A stretch of DNA of 64,000 bases, from positions 62,001 to 126,000 of the forward strand of contig NZ_JADQDN010000007.1 of assembly GCF_015694425.1 (NCBI RefSeq), written 5' to 3'. The DNA is from Microvirga terrestris (lineage in GTDB: Bacteria > Pseudomonadota > Alphaproteobacteria > Rhizobiales > Beijerinckiaceae). A program made the position numbers and the translations under genes. Below are positions 39,093-47,667 of this stretch, one piece after another; the first letter of the stretch is position 1; each line of letters begins with the position of its first letter. The notes below the pieces were generated by a model. It searched no databases. It was not told where the DNA came from and saw nothing but the letters and a program-made list of their open reading frames with translations.

Positions 39093-39129
39093 GAATGCGT
39101 TCGTCTAAAACAAATTAACGAACGCATTC
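39093..39129. promoter_or_regulatory. Perfect 12-bp inverted repeat, candidate IclR operator
   Basis: GAATGCGTTCGT (39093-39104) and ACGAACGCATTC (39118-39129) are perfect inverted repeats with a 13-base AT-rich spacer. It lies 65 bases before the FAD dehydrogenase start and 26 bases after the EthD gene. Related arms occur at 31481-31509 and 37501-37512, so this is the reference site for the proposed regulon. Confidence 0.7.
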
Positions 39130-39193
39130 ACGCATGCTGAATCAAAGATCTCCCGGCGAGTTTGGTCGGCCGGTACGAGATGCGAGGAACGCC

Positions 39194-40930
39194 ATGACGC
39201 CAACGAAGATGGTCACCTGCGATGTCCTTGTTGTCGGATCGGGAGCAGGCGGTCTGGCGACCGCGCTGACGGCCCAGCACCATGGACTCGATGTCATCGT
39301 TGCGGAGAAGGAGCCGGTCTTTGGCGGAACGACCGCACGCTCCGGCGGCTGGATGTGGATTCCCTGCAATCCGCTCGCGCAGAAAGAGGGCTTCAAGGAT
39401 TCCAAGGAAGCGGCGCGCACCTACCTCCAGCACGAAGCCGGCAATCACTTCGATGCGGGCCGTGTCGATGCCTTTCTTGAGAACGGCCCGAGGATGGTTG
39501 AGTTCTTCGAGAAGAACACAGAGATGGAGTTCACCCTCGGGCCTGCCTTCTCGGACTACCATCCCGATGCGCCGGGCGGCACGCCCGGCGGCCGGTCGAT
39601 CGTGGCGACACCCTACGATGGCCGCAAGCTCGGCAAGGAGATCGCGCGCCTTCGGCCCCCGCTCAAGGAAATCACCTTCCTCGGCATGATGATCGGATCC
39701 GGTAAGGAACTGCTGCACTTCTTCAACGTCACCCGCTCTTTCAAATCGGCAGCATATGTTGGCGTACTTCTGGCGAAATACGGTCGAGATCTCGCCTCGC
39801 ACGGACGTGCGATGCGGTTGACCAACGGCAACGCGCTGATCGGGCGTCTCGCAAAATCCGCCTTTGACCAGAACGTTCCTATCTGGACTTCCTCGCCGGT
39901 GAAGGACCTGATCGTGGAGGATGGTGCGATCAAGGGCGCACTGGTGCAGACCGAAGAAGGTGTGACCGAGGTCCGCACCCGCCGCGGCGTCGTGCTAGCC
40001 GCAGGCGGCTTCCCGCAGGATGTGCTGCGCCGCAAAGAGCTGTTCCTTCATGCTCCCACTGGACAGGAGCATTGGTCGCCGGCACCTCCCGGCAACACGG
40101 GTGACGGCATCAGGCTCGGTGAGAAGGTTGGAGGGCGCGCGATCGAGGGTCTGCCAAATGCAGCGGCTTGGGTGCCAGTTTCGCTGGTCCCGCGCCGTGA
40201 CGGAACATCGGGTCCGTTCCCGCATTTCATCGATCGCGGTAAGCCGGGCGTCATCGCCGTCACCAAAAGCGGCAAGCGCTTCACTAACGAATCCAATTCC
40301 TACCACGACTTTGTGCAGGCCATGATCGGCGCCTGTGGGGACGACCCGGAAAAGGCTGCATGGCTCATCGTGGATCATCCGACGATCCGCCGATACGGCC
40401 TTGGTTTCGTGAAGCCCTTCCCGGTGCCCCTGACCCCTTATCTGCAGAACGGGTATTTGCTCAAAGGACGAACCCTGCGCGAACTTGCGCTGAAAGCCGG
40501 CATTGACCCTGCTGCCTTCGAGCAAACCCTGGAGATATTCAACCGCGATGCCCGTAAGGGCGAGGACCCACAGTTCAGACGTGGCAGCACCGCCTATAAC
40601 CGCTATCTCGGAGATCCCGACCAGAAGCCAAACCCTTGTGTCGGACCCATCGAGCGCGGTCCCTTCTATGCAGTGAAGGTTGTGCCGGGCGATCTCGGAA
40701 CCTTCGCGGGTCTTCGCACCGATCAGAATGCACGCGTCATCGACGAGCGCGGACAGGTCATTCCGGGCCTCTACGCCGCAGGCAATGATATGGCGAGCAT
40801 CATGGGCGGAAGCTATCCGGGCGGCGGCATTACACTTGGCCCGGCCATGACGTTCGGCTACATCGCCGGCCGTCATCTGGCAGGCGTGACGGAGGAGAAT
40901 GCTTCCGTCGCGAGCAGGCCAGCGGCGTAA
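39194..40930 (+). CDS. FAD-dependent dehydrogenase (fumarate reductase/3-ketosteroid dehydrogenase-like)
   Basis: 578 residues from ATG 39194, with GAGGA upstream; an in-frame ATG at 39134 would lie against the operator and is less likely. The FAD dinucleotide motif is VLVVGSGAGGLATALTAQHH, followed by EKEPVFGGTTARSGGWMWIP. The C-terminal flavin-closing segment is GLYAAGNDMASIMGGSYPGG. The family (FAD_binding_2) dehydrogenates or reduces carbon-carbon bonds next to a carbonyl group, as in ketosteroid dehydrogenases. The exact substrate cannot be read from sequence. Confidence 0.87.
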   Translation: MTPTKMVTCDVLVVGSGAGGLATALTAQHHGLDVIVAEKEPVFGGTTARSGGWMWIPCNPLAQKEGFKDSKEAARTYLQHEAGNHFDAGRVDAFLENGPRMVEFFEKNTEMEFTLGPAFSDYHPDAPGGTPGGRSIVATPYDGRKLGKEIARLRPPLKEITFLGMMIGSGKELLHFFNVTRSFKSAAYVGVLLAKYGRDLASHGRAMRLTNGNALIGRLAKSAFDQNVPIWTSSPVKDLIVEDGAIKGALVQTEEGVTEVRTRRGVVLAAGGFPQDVLRRKELFLHAPTGQEHWSPAPPGNTGDGIRLGEKVGGRAIEGLPNAAAWVPVSLVPRRDGTSGPFPHFIDRGKPGVIAVTKSGKRFTNESNSYHDFVQAMIGACGDDPEKAAWLIVDHPTIRRYGLGFVKPFPVPLTPYLQNGYLLKGRTLRELALKAGIDPAAFEQTLEIFNRDARKGEDPQFRRGSTAYNRYLGDPDQKPNPCVGPIERGPFYAVKVVPGDLGTFAGLRTDQNARVIDERGQVIPGLYAAGNDMASIMGGSYPGGGITLGPAMTFGYIAGRHLAGVTEENASVASRPAA

Positions 40931-40967
40931 GCCGCCCCGTGCTGCAGCCGAAGAAGGTAGAGGCGTC

Positions 40968-42146
40968 ATGACGTCACCGCAACGGCCGTGTCTGTTCAAG
41001 CCCCTGCGCATCCGCGGCATTGAACTCAAGAACCGGGTGGTCATTTCGCCGATGTGTCAGCATTCGGCGGAGGAGCGGGGCTGCGCAGGCGCTTGGCATC
41101 TTGTTCACCTGGGCAAGTTCGCCCTTGGCGGCGCCGGGCTGATCTTCGTCGAAAGCACTGCTGTGGAGCCCGGAGGGCGGATCGGCGTTCGGGACGTGGG
41201 GCTCTGGTCGGATGAGCAGGTCGCACCGTTCAAGACGATCGTCGACTTCGTGCATCAGAATGGCGCGGCCATCGGCATCCAGCTCGCTCATGCTGGGCGC
41301 AAAGCCGGATCGCAGGCTCTGTGGGAGGGCGGGTGCGCCTTGAGCATGGAGCAATTAAGAGAAACGGGTGAGCCGTGGCGGCGCGTCGGTCCGAGTGCTC
41401 TTGCCGCAGGCCCTGAGTGGTCCGTGCCGGATGCCCTAAGTCGCGAAGGCATCGCCGAGATCAGGCAAATGTTCGTTGCCGCGACCAAGCGGGCCGACCG
41501 GGCTGGCTTCGACGTTCTCGAGCTGCATTGCGGTCACGGCTATCTCGTAGCATCGTTTCTGTCTCCGCATTCCAATCGCCGAGAGGACGATTATGGCGTC
41601 TCCCGCGACAACCGTATGCGACTCGCGCTCGAGGTTGCACGCGATGTCCGGGCAACGTGGCCTCAAGAGAAGCCGCTCTTCGTGCGCATCTCCGCGGTCG
41701 ACGGCACCGAGTACGGCTGGAGTCTGGATGACTCCGTTGTTCTCTCTCGTGCGCTCAAGGCTATCGGCGTTGACGTAATCGATTGCTCATCAGGCGGCCT
41801 GTCTGACGAAACGCGCAATATGAACGTTCCAAGAGGACTGGGCTTCCAGGTTCCGTACTCGGAGTGCATCCGCCGCGAGGCCAATATCCTGACGCAGGCT
41901 GTGGGCGTCATCCTTGATGGGCCGCAGGCGGAAGCCATCCTGCAAGAGGGCAGGGCGGATCTGATCGCGGTCGGTCGCGAGGCCCTCTACGACCCTTACT
42001 GGCCTCATCACGCGGCTCACGATCTTGGTCATGGCCTGCGGTTTGATGACTGGCCCATTCAGCACGGGCCATGGCTCGACAAGCGAGCGCCTCTGGTTGA
42101 AAAACTCCGTTCCGCGGAGAAGATCGCCAGAAGCCTCACAGGCTAA
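40968..42146 (+). CDS. NADH:flavin oxidoreductase, old yellow enzyme family
   Basis: 392 residues from ATG 40968. The FMN TIM barrel begins FKPLRIRGIELKNRVVISPM and has the Cys of the YqjM-like subgroup (SPMCQHSAEE). The HGYLVASFLSPHSNRREDDYG block is conserved in the family. The enzymes reduce activated alkenes such as enones. Paired with the FAD dehydrogenase just upstream, it suggests redox chemistry on a cyclic unsaturated ketone or similar compound (inference). Confidence 0.9.
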   Translation: MTSPQRPCLFKPLRIRGIELKNRVVISPMCQHSAEERGCAGAWHLVHLGKFALGGAGLIFVESTAVEPGGRIGVRDVGLWSDEQVAPFKTIVDFVHQNGAAIGIQLAHAGRKAGSQALWEGGCALSMEQLRETGEPWRRVGPSALAAGPEWSVPDALSREGIAEIRQMFVAATKRADRAGFDVLELHCGHGYLVASFLSPHSNRREDDYGVSRDNRMRLALEVARDVRATWPQEKPLFVRISAVDGTEYGWSLDDSVVLSRALKAIGVDVIDCSSGGLSDETRNMNVPRGLGFQVPYSECIRREANILTQAVGVILDGPQAEAILQEGRADLIAVGREALYDPYWPHHAAHDLGHGLRFDDWPIQHGPWLDKRAPLVEKLRSAEKIARSLTG

Positions 42147-42172
42147 GGCCGATAATCGGGAGAAGCAGGTTA

Positions 42173-43129
42173 ATGTCCAGTAAAACTTTCGCTTCGACAG
42201 GAGATCTGTCGGACAAGACGGTGTCGTTCACCGAGATCGGACCCGATCTCTACGCCTATACCGCCGAGGGCGATCCCAATACTGGTGTGATCATCGGCGA
42301 CGATGGCTGCATGGTGATCGACGCACAGGCCACCCCGATGATGGCCGAGGACGTGATCGCCCGTGTGCGATCCGTGACAGACAAGCCGATCAAGTACGTG
42401 GTTCTTTCGCACTACCACGCCGTGCGCGTGCTTGGCGCATCGGCCTACAACGCACAGGGCATCATTGCGTCGAACGCCACCTACGATCTCATCGTTGAGC
42501 GCGGCGAACAGGACAAGGCCTCGGAAATCGGCCGCTTCCCGCGCCTGTTCAAGGGCGAGAGCAGCATCCCGCCCGGTCTCACCTGGCCCACCCTCACCTT
42601 CGAGAGCGGCATGTCGGTGTTCCTGGGGAAGCGTGAGGTGAAACTATTTCATCTCGGAGCCGGCCACACTGCAGGCGACATCGTGGCCTGGGTGCCGGAC
42701 GCGGAGGTCATGTTCACCGGCGACCTCGTGGAGTATCACTCGGCCTGCTATTGCGGCGATGCCTATCTGCGCGAGTGGCCGCTGACGCTCGACGCCATCC
42801 TGGAATTCCAGCCGCAGGCCATTGCACCTGGTCGCGGCGCTGCCTTGCAGGGCAGCCAGCAGGTTCGCGAGGCAGCGGCCATGACCCGCGACTTCGTCAC
42901 CACGCTCTACGGCGCAGCCGAGTTGTCGGTCGTGCGGGGTCGCTCGCTGAAGGAGACCTTTGCCGCAACCCGCGAGGTCATGGATCCGAAGTTCGGAGAC
43001 TTCGCCATATATGAGCACTGCCTTCCCTTCAACGTCTCGCGTGCCTTCGATGAAGCGTCGGGCATCGACCATCCGGTGATCTGGACGGCCGAACGGGATC
43101 GCGAGATGTGGGCAGCCTTGCAAGGCTAG
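42173..43129 (+). CDS. MBL-fold protein with an altered metal-binding motif
   Basis: 318 residues with the metallo-beta-lactamase fold: NTGVIIGDDGCMVIDAQATP, VLSHYHAVRVLGASAY, GAGHTAGDIVAW, FTGDLVEYHS. The canonical HxHxDH reads HYHAVR, so the aspartate and last histidine of the motif are missing, and the usual PGHG near residue 220 reads PGRG. The remaining histidines and the GDL aspartate are kept. The metal site may be mononuclear or rebuilt. As the last gene of the cluster it could hydrolyse a lactone or thioester intermediate. Confidence 0.85.
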   Translation: MSSKTFASTGDLSDKTVSFTEIGPDLYAYTAEGDPNTGVIIGDDGCMVIDAQATPMMAEDVIARVRSVTDKPIKYVVLSHYHAVRVLGASAYNAQGIIASNATYDLIVERGEQDKASEIGRFPRLFKGESSIPPGLTWPTLTFESGMSVFLGKREVKLFHLGAGHTAGDIVAWVPDAEVMFTGDLVEYHSACYCGDAYLREWPLTLDAILEFQPQAIAPGRGAALQGSQQVREAAAMTRDFVTTLYGAAELSVVRGRSLKETFAATREVMDPKFGDFAIYEHCLPFNVSRAFDEASGIDHPVIWTAERDREMWAALQG

Positions 43130-43155
43130 AAGCAGCCGCCTCAGCAACGTCACTT

Positions 43156-43182
43156 AGGGAAGGGACAGTCTGGACCTTCCCT
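43156..43182 (+). terminator. Possible terminator hairpin after the MBL-fold gene
   Basis: AGGGAAGG (43156-43163) and CCTTCCCT (43175-43182) form an eight-pair stem with an 11-base loop, 26 bases after the stop. Only a short T-containing tail follows, so the call is tentative. It would mark the end of the catabolic cluster. Confidence 0.4.
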
Positions 43183-43365
43183 TCCTGAGCGCTGACCCGA
43201 TAGGGCGCCCCGCAAGCTGGGATGTCTCCAACCTCCTGCCCCGAAGAGTAAGAGCCGACGTTCTTTTGTGAACTTAAGCAGGAGTGAAGCGTGATCATCC
43301 AGAGCGGGCTGACCCGCAAACGCGACGATGTGGACTGCACCCAGTTTTCCAAGCACTAGCGTCAT

Positions 43366-44244
43366 ATGAACGGGCGGCTTGCGCTGAGCGTTGAGAGGTT
43401 GGTTGGACCGAAGCATGGCTTCCTTGCTATCGACGTTGGAGGTGACGGTGTCATCCATCGGCGCAAGGAGATCGTCCTTACGGATTGGGCCCCGAATCGT
43501 CATCCGACATTGAGGCTCTTGGGCTTGCCTTTGACAGCAATAAGGACGGCATATTCGATGCAAAGGATACGCGTTGGGGTGTGTTCAGGATCTGGCAGGA
43601 TCGGAACCACACCGGCGTTACCAAAACAGGCGAGCTTCGCACGCTCGTAAAATGGGTATCAAAGCATCAACTTGACCATCACTGTTGCGGATCAAGCTGT
43701 CTCGGACGGTTCCATGGTGACGGGCAAGGGTGTGTTCACATGGGCGGACGGCCGGAAAGACTCGGCTGGTGACGTGGTGCTGACTCACAACGATGGCGAA
43801 ATCACCATGTCCAGTACCTTCGGCTCGACACAGGAGACTCGCATAGTCGCGAGAACGCCAGGCGAGAGCTTGATGGTGGGAAGTGCAGGGAACGATGCAT
43901 TCGTGTTCGGAGAAAAATTCGGACACAAGATGGTTGCGGACTTCCAGATCGTTGTGAAGTCTGGCGATGTGACTAATTTCAAGCAGTCTGTATTTAAGGA
44001 TGAGAAATATCTCTTCAAAGACATGAAGCAGGTCGGCTCTTATGTTGTTATCACGGTGGACCACGACAACTCGATCACGCTCAAGAACGTCATGTTGGCG
44101 AGCATGCAGGCGGGCGACTTTCGAATTCTGGCCAAGGATTCAACTATCAAATTCACTCCAGAGAACACGTCATCAATGCGACCAACAACCAAATTATATT
44201 ACTTACCTCTCGTAGTCGACTATCATCTACACGTGAATTCTTGA
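43366..44244 (+). pseudogene. Remnant of a large RTX-type calcium-binding protein
   Basis: The C-terminal modules of large alphaproteobacterial RTX-like proteins can be read over two frames. VGPKHGFLAIDVGGDGVIHR with EIVLTDWAP is in the first frame. From about 43488 the next frame gives SSDIEALGLAFDSNKDGIFD, FRIWQDRNHTGVTKTGELRT. From about 43650 the first frame resumes with INLTITVADQAVSDG, GNDAFVFGEKFGHKMVADFQ and SITLKNVMLASMQAGDF. Two compensating frame changes and the loss of the whole N-terminal part mark a decayed gene. The start coordinate is where similarity becomes visible, not a true start. Confidence 0.75.
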
Positions 44245-44568
44245 AATTTACATGATAACTACATACGGGCTTTTGCGGGCTCCGTTACTAAAGAACTGGT
44301 TGATTCAGGTGGACTGCTTGCTGGCGCAAGAAGGGTTAAGGTGGCACCTCCGCTCATACGCTCACTCGCATACAGCTAAGCCGCCGTCATCTGGCTTTTC
44401 AAATTATGATATAATATTACACTATGTTGCTCTATTGCTACAACATCCGGAATCTCTCGCCAATAGCTCCCTTGCGGCAATTCGTCAGAGACAAAGTTCT
44501 CAGAATAGATATAACGTTAAGCGGGTTTGGACCCATAAGTTGCAAAATTTTTGACGAGGGGTGAGGCA
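44245..44568. other. AT-rich intergenic region before the RTX gene
   Basis: Markedly more AT-rich than its surroundings. An open frame at 44252-44554 has no recognisable domain and I do not accept it. A TATAAT box at 44410-44415 could be the -10 element of the RTX operon, but I find no good -35 at the right distance. Confidence 0.4.
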
Positions 44569-45582
44569 ATGGCGACAACGCCAAGTGCATTTTTTAAAGA
44601 CAGCGGTGCGCCTGAGGCTGTCTCTTATGCTCTGAAGAACGGGGCAAAGAGCTTCACAAAGCTATACCAGGACACGGCTCGTGCCGATCAGTTCGTGGGA
44701 ACGAAGGGCAATGACATCTTCGTGCTCGGGGCTGGCGACAAGATCAAGTCGTCCGGCGGCGGATACGATGCGGTTGTGACCGATCATAGCTTCAGCATCG
44801 GCGGCACCGGTATCGACGCCGTCAAGCTGACGGGTTCGACCAACGTCAATGTGACAGGCGACAATGCCGACAACAACCTGTTCGGCAACGCGGGCGCCAA
44901 CACCATCAAGGGCCAGGCTGGCGAAGACGTGGTTGCTGGCGGGACCGGCAATGACAAGCTCTACGGCGGCGCTGGCGCCGATACCGTTCTTGGCGGCTCC
45001 GGCGACGACAAGGCCTACGGCGACTCCGGCAAGGATCTCGTACGTGGCGGCGAAGGCAACGATAGCGTCTATGGTGGCTCCGACGACGACAAGGTCTATG
45101 GTGATGCTGGCAATGACAAGGTCTATGGTGATGCTGGCAATGACAAGGTCTACGGCGATGCCGGCAACGACAGCGTCTATGGCGGCTCCGGCAACGACAG
45201 CGTCTATGGCGGTGCCGACGATGACAAGCTTTACGGCGACTCCGGCAACGACAAGCTGTTCGGCGGTGCGGGCGACGACATCCTGACGGGTGGCGCCGGC
45301 AACGACACCATCGTTGGCGACAAGGGTTCGAACACCTTCATTGGTGGCTCGGGCCGTGACGTCTTCGAGATTGCCAAGCAGACGGGCGAGATCGACACGA
45401 TTCGCGATTTCCGTGCCGGTCAGGACGTGATCGATCTGTCCGATACAAGCGCCAACAGCATGCGCGATCTGAAGTTCACCGCTGAAAAGGACGGTACGCT
45501 CGTGGAGGTCAAGGGCGGCGTGCAGATTAAGCTCATCGGCTTCGATCCCGATGAGATCAAGAGCTCGTTCTTCGACTTCTAA
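44569..45582 (+). CDS. RTX calcium-binding protein, likely type I secretion substrate
   Basis: 337 residues from ATG 44569, with GAGGGGTGAGG upstream. There is no N-terminal signal. Residues about 100-255 carry a long run of calcium-binding nonapeptides of the GGxGxDxxx type (GGTGNDKLYGGAGADTVLGG, YGGSGNDSVYGGADDDKLYG). The C-terminal 60 residues (DVFEIAKQTGEIDTIRDFRAGQDVIDLSD and the end SSFFDF) suit a type I secretion signal. The T1SS ATPase and HlyD-type protein are encoded 2 kb downstream on the same strand. It has no enzymatic domain, so a surface or matrix role is likely. Confidence 0.9.
   Translation: MATTPSAFFKDSGAPEAVSYALKNGAKSFTKLYQDTARADQFVGTKGNDIFVLGAGDKIKSSGGGYDAVVTDHSFSIGGTGIDAVKLTGSTNVNVTGDNADNNLFGNAGANTIKGQAGEDVVAGGTGNDKLYGGAGADTVLGGSGDDKAYGDSGKDLVRGGEGNDSVYGGSDDDKVYGDAGNDKVYGDAGNDKVYGDAGNDSVYGGSGNDSVYGGADDDKLYGDSGNDKLFGGAGDDILTGGAGNDTIVGDKGSNTFIGGSGRDVFEIAKQTGEIDTIRDFRAGQDVIDLSDTSANSMRDLKFTAEKDGTLVEVKGGVQIKLIGFDPDEIKSSFFDF
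45088..45141 (+). repeat. Tandem 27-bp repeats inside the RTX gene
   Basis: Two identical 27-base units (45088-45114 and 45115-45141), each encoding one nonapeptide with the sequence DKVYGDAGN, with a third unit directly after that differs at synonymous positions. This indicates recent duplication of an RTX repeat, a simple way to change repeat number. Confidence 0.8.
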
Positions 45583-47615
45583 TGGATAACCGCGTGGGCC
45601 AGAATGAAGCTGCGCATCTTCATGATGCTTCGGTGGTATCTGGCCCACTCTGGTGCGTGCCGGTTGCCGCAGGTATCATTGCGGTTTGGCACAATCTCAC
45701 GCCCGAATTTGAAATCGTCGGCTTGGAAGGCGGGGCAGGTCTCCTGACGCAGATCGAGAGACATCGCATCTTCTCACCACAGTTTTCCAAGAACTTCTAT
45801 ACGATCTCCGGTCACGGCCTTCAGGATGGACGGCGTCTCCGCGTCTTTCTACGAGGAGACGATGGGGCCGATGTCGAGCAGACGCTCGATCTCAGGCTGG
45901 CCCACTGGCAGACCGAAGGTGCGTCGCAGATCGTTTCCTCTATCGTATCGCGCATTCTTTCGAAACATTCCGCCTCGGGCGATCACGGGACCCTTGAACG
46001 CTTCCTGTCGCTCGTCAGCTCGTGGAGATCCTCGGGCCGCCTTAAGGCGCAGATTGGCAGCCATTGCCTTTATGAGCTCGATATAGCCTCACACCATTTC
46101 GCTCAGCGGCAAGCATGCTTCGTACTGCGGCAGGGGAGGCTCACGCGCGAGGTCCTCGACAGCGTCAGCGACAACGGGAGCAGCATCTTCAGGATCTCAA
46201 AGGGGTATCCGGATCGGGTCTATGTCGATCTCGATGGTGATCTGGTCGAGCTTGGCCTGTCCGGCAATCCCGTTGCTGAACAGCACACCGTAGGATGGCT
46301 TCAGTGTTTGTCCCCGCCGGCCAAGAACAGCTTGCTGGACTGTCTTTCCAAGGTATCGGAGGCAGAGCCTGCAGACCTTCCGACTTATGTCACGGCCTCT
46401 CTGAAATCAGTGGCCTTTCCATTAGGTGAGCCTCATTCGGAAGTTGCCATCGAAGGCTGCTTTCAAGCTTCAGGCGCATTGTTCGCATTCCTGAAGGTGA
46501 CAGGAACAACGGCTCTGGAGGATGTGCAACTTGAGCTTTTTGGAGAGGTGGTCAACGAGCGCCGTGAGCCCAACCTGCTGACCTGTTCCACCTCCTCGGC
46601 AAATGGCCTGCCGAAGTCTCTCATCGTTGCAAAAGCTTCTCTTGATGGGGGGCGAGTCTCTGCCTGCAAGGTTACTCTTCAGGTCGAGGGCCGCAGCATC
46701 CAGCACTGGATTCAGGTTCAACAGGGCTGCACAGGCTCAAGCCTCGCCTTCGCTCGCAGCTTTTGGCCGCTCTCGAACGAGGATGTGAATTACCTTGCGG
46801 AAGTTGGTGCGCCTTTCGCGTCGGCCTGGATGCAGCGCACAGTGAAAGAGGCAGCACGGACCCTTAGGCTGACAGCCCGGCAAAACACCGGCACTGCTGT
46901 CGATCTGCACGTCATCGCCGAAGCCCGGCCCGAGCTGCTTCATGGCACGCTGATTGGCTTCAGAGCCTCTGTTCCTCGTGGCCAAACCATAAGGGTAACG
47001 CTCCGCTCTAGCCCTGGTATCGAGGCGACGTGCTCAAGCGTTATCGAATGGGCAAGGCGCTATGACTTGGACGGAGAACTCCAGGTTCTTCCTGCCGATG
47101 CGCCTGCTTCAGCAGCGGCCAGCATTGGGCGGCGTTCACCGGCGGAGGTTTCCATTGCGGTTAGAGCCGGATTCATTCCACCCAGGGCCGGGTGGCTGGA
47201 TGAAATCGTGGAACAGGTTGCGCAGGCGCCCGACACGTTTCTCTTAGGTGTCGCGCCAGGCCGAGTGTCTACAAGGATAGCCCTTGATCAGCTCGACCCT
47301 GAGACGCTTCTCGATCTCCTTGCTCACGATGCCGTTGTGGCTATGGCGGCGCCGGTCAATCTGATCGGGCGCATCCCGGTTGAACGGCCTGTCTGCCACA
47401 CTGTTGCCGGATCTTGGATAGAGAGGATGATCAAAGGTTTCGAGTACGGCGCGAATACCGTTCCGCATGCCGCTCTCGGTTTCCTTGAGATCAACGGATC
47501 CTGGGATCAGGACAGATTTGGTATCGGGATCGATGAGATCGCCCTGTCGCGCAAAATCGGCGCGACAGAACACCGCGAGATGCCCATCAACCCTACGAAC
47601 GTGCGAAGCGCGTAA
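45582..47615 (+). CDS. Unrecognised 677-residue protein coupled to the RTX gene
   Basis: Its ATG overlaps the RTX stop (TAATG), so the two are translationally coupled. I recognise no domain. There is no signal peptide and no convincing membrane segment; the chain alternates predicted strands and helices with scattered cysteines. The C-terminal third (AGFIPPRAGWLDEIVEQVAQ, TFLLGVAPGRVSTRIALDQL) is loosely like parts of sugar-handling enzymes, but not enough to name it. Downstream come the T1SS ATPase and adaptor, so it may help make, modify or export the RTX protein. Base composition is like its neighbours. Confidence 0.7.
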   Translation: MDNRVGQNEAAHLHDASVVSGPLWCVPVAAGIIAVWHNLTPEFEIVGLEGGAGLLTQIERHRIFSPQFSKNFYTISGHGLQDGRRLRVFLRGDDGADVEQTLDLRLAHWQTEGASQIVSSIVSRILSKHSASGDHGTLERFLSLVSSWRSSGRLKAQIGSHCLYELDIASHHFAQRQACFVLRQGRLTREVLDSVSDNGSSIFRISKGYPDRVYVDLDGDLVELGLSGNPVAEQHTVGWLQCLSPPAKNSLLDCLSKVSEAEPADLPTYVTASLKSVAFPLGEPHSEVAIEGCFQASGALFAFLKVTGTTALEDVQLELFGEVVNERREPNLLTCSTSSANGLPKSLIVAKASLDGGRVSACKVTLQVEGRSIQHWIQVQQGCTGSSLAFARSFWPLSNEDVNYLAEVGAPFASAWMQRTVKEAARTLRLTARQNTGTAVDLHVIAEARPELLHGTLIGFRASVPRGQTIRVTLRSSPGIEATCSSVIEWARRYDLDGELQVLPADAPASAAASIGRRSPAEVSIAVRAGFIPPRAGWLDEIVEQVAQAPDTFLLGVAPGRVSTRIALDQLDPETLLDLLAHDAVVAMAAPVNLIGRIPVERPVCHTVAGSWIERMIKGFEYGANTVPHAALGFLEINGSWDQDRFGIGIDEIALSRKIGATEHREMPINPTNVRSA

Positions 47616-47667
47616 CCTGGATAAATCGCCTCGACATTGGTCCGGGGCGGGAAGCATTGGATCGAGT

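Noticed and set aside
44252..44554. 100-codon open frame before the RTX gene
   Set aside because: No recognisable domain in an AT-rich promoter region; likely accidental.
45088..45300. CRISPR-like regular repeats
   Set aside because: The regular units are in-frame RTX nonapeptide codons without spacers.
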